From Gemmobacter aquaticus (GTDB taxonomy: Bacteria; Pseudomonadota; Alphaproteobacteria; Rhodobacterales; Rhodobacteraceae): DNA of 64,000 nt. The position numbers and the translations under genes are program-made. The stretch's first letter is position 1, and the number at the start of each line of letters is the position of its first letter. Shown one piece after another: positions 63,961 through 64,000 of the stretch. The notes beneath the pieces were generated by a model that did no database searches, was not told where the DNA came from, and was given only the letters and a program-made list of their open reading frames with translations. The DNA lies in the NCBI RefSeq assembly GCF_007859075.1, contig NZ_VOAK01000020.1, positions 354,646 to 418,645 of the forward strand, read 5' to 3'.

Positions 63961-64000
63961 GTGGCGATCATGCGGCGGGGGAAGGGGCTGAGTCTGCGCA
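63961..64000 (+). CDS. Start of a probable integrase gene, cut by window edge
   Basis: Only 13 codons are visible: a GTG at 63961 or ATG at 63970 opens the frame reading AIMRRGKGLSLR, which resembles the N-terminus of tyrosine recombinases of alphaproteobacterial islands. An in-frame stop lies just upstream at 63946-63948. The setting, 143 bases after a tRNA-Ser in AT-rich DNA with repeated TTGCTCC/TTGCTACACA strings, supports this. The evidence is short and the call is tentative. Confidence 0.4.
   Translation, partial: MAIMRRGKGLSLR

Overview
The window is chromosomal DNA of a GC-rich alphaproteobacterium, most likely order Rhodobacterales (Rhodobacter/Paracoccus relatives). The evidence is the gene content and order: trpE, yibQ-like, trpGDC, moaC, moeA, lexA, comEC, gltX, gltA; an aa3-type ctaD next to a c-type cytochrome; a two-domain cold-shock protein overlapping a DUF192 gene; Rhodobacteraceae-type DUF6476 and DUF2244 proteins; an alphaproteobacterial SOS box (GTTC-N7-GTTC); and a TTGAT-N4-ATCAA FnrL/FNR-type box. 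Nearly all of it is ordinary core genome. No phage, IS element, CRISPR array, secondary-metabolite cluster or toxin-antitoxin pair was seen.

Layout. 1-12.4 kb: amidase (cut by the window edge), DUF6476 and an RluD-type pseudouridine synthase divergent from overlapping start codons, a processive GT2 glycosyltransferase with an N-terminal MshEN-like domain, carA, a GatB/YqeY protein, GYD and DUF2244 proteins, a lipoprotein, ctaD, cytochrome c, lipB, and a secreted peptidoglycan-binding-type protein. 12.5-15.1 kb: tRNA-Leu(GAG), then an accessory patch of visibly lower GC with a secreted protein broken by one base in a nine-G run, and a sulfotransferase-like gene. 15.2-34.9 kb: pepN, lytic transglycosylase, gatB, DUF4177, a HisC-like aminotransferase, valS, a VOC protein, an AsnC regulator divergent from an ornithine/lysine decarboxylase, DUF2235, DUF1624, gltA, gltX and comEC.

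34.9-45.5 kb: a minus-strand run ppiD-trpE, (yibQ-like on the plus strand), trpG-trpD-ung-trpC-moaC-moeA, then lexA with its own SOS box. It joins tryptophan biosynthesis, molybdenum cofactor synthesis and DNA repair; ung lies between trpD and trpC. 45.6-51.0 kb: aminotransferase, gpt, a lysE-type exporter, fabI, pdxH, the cold-shock protein, DUF192 and tRNA-Pro(TGG). 51.0-51.7 kb: a small AT-richer patch with one unknown membrane protein. 51.9-56.9 kb: cysteine synthase and a polyamine-type ABC importer (ATPase and two permeases) without a substrate-binding gene. 57-63.5 kb: a tightly packed minus-strand operon, SPOR protein-dacC-tmk-holB-tatD-MBL hydrolase-AEC transporter. 63.7-64 kb: tRNA-Ser(TGA), an AT-rich stretch, and what looks like the first codons of an integrase, so a genomic island probably begins at the right edge.

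The most unusual items are the poly-G frameshifted secreted protein, a back-to-back pair of a dispersed intergenic repeat forming a 26-bp perfect inverted repeat, the MshEN-GT2 fusion (a candidate c-di-GMP-controlled polysaccharide synthase), the missing binding protein in the polyamine-type operon, ung inside the trp run, and the tRNA-anchored accessory patches. I did not find a convincing wholly new multi-gene system. All functional calls come from reading motifs by eye; no database search was run.
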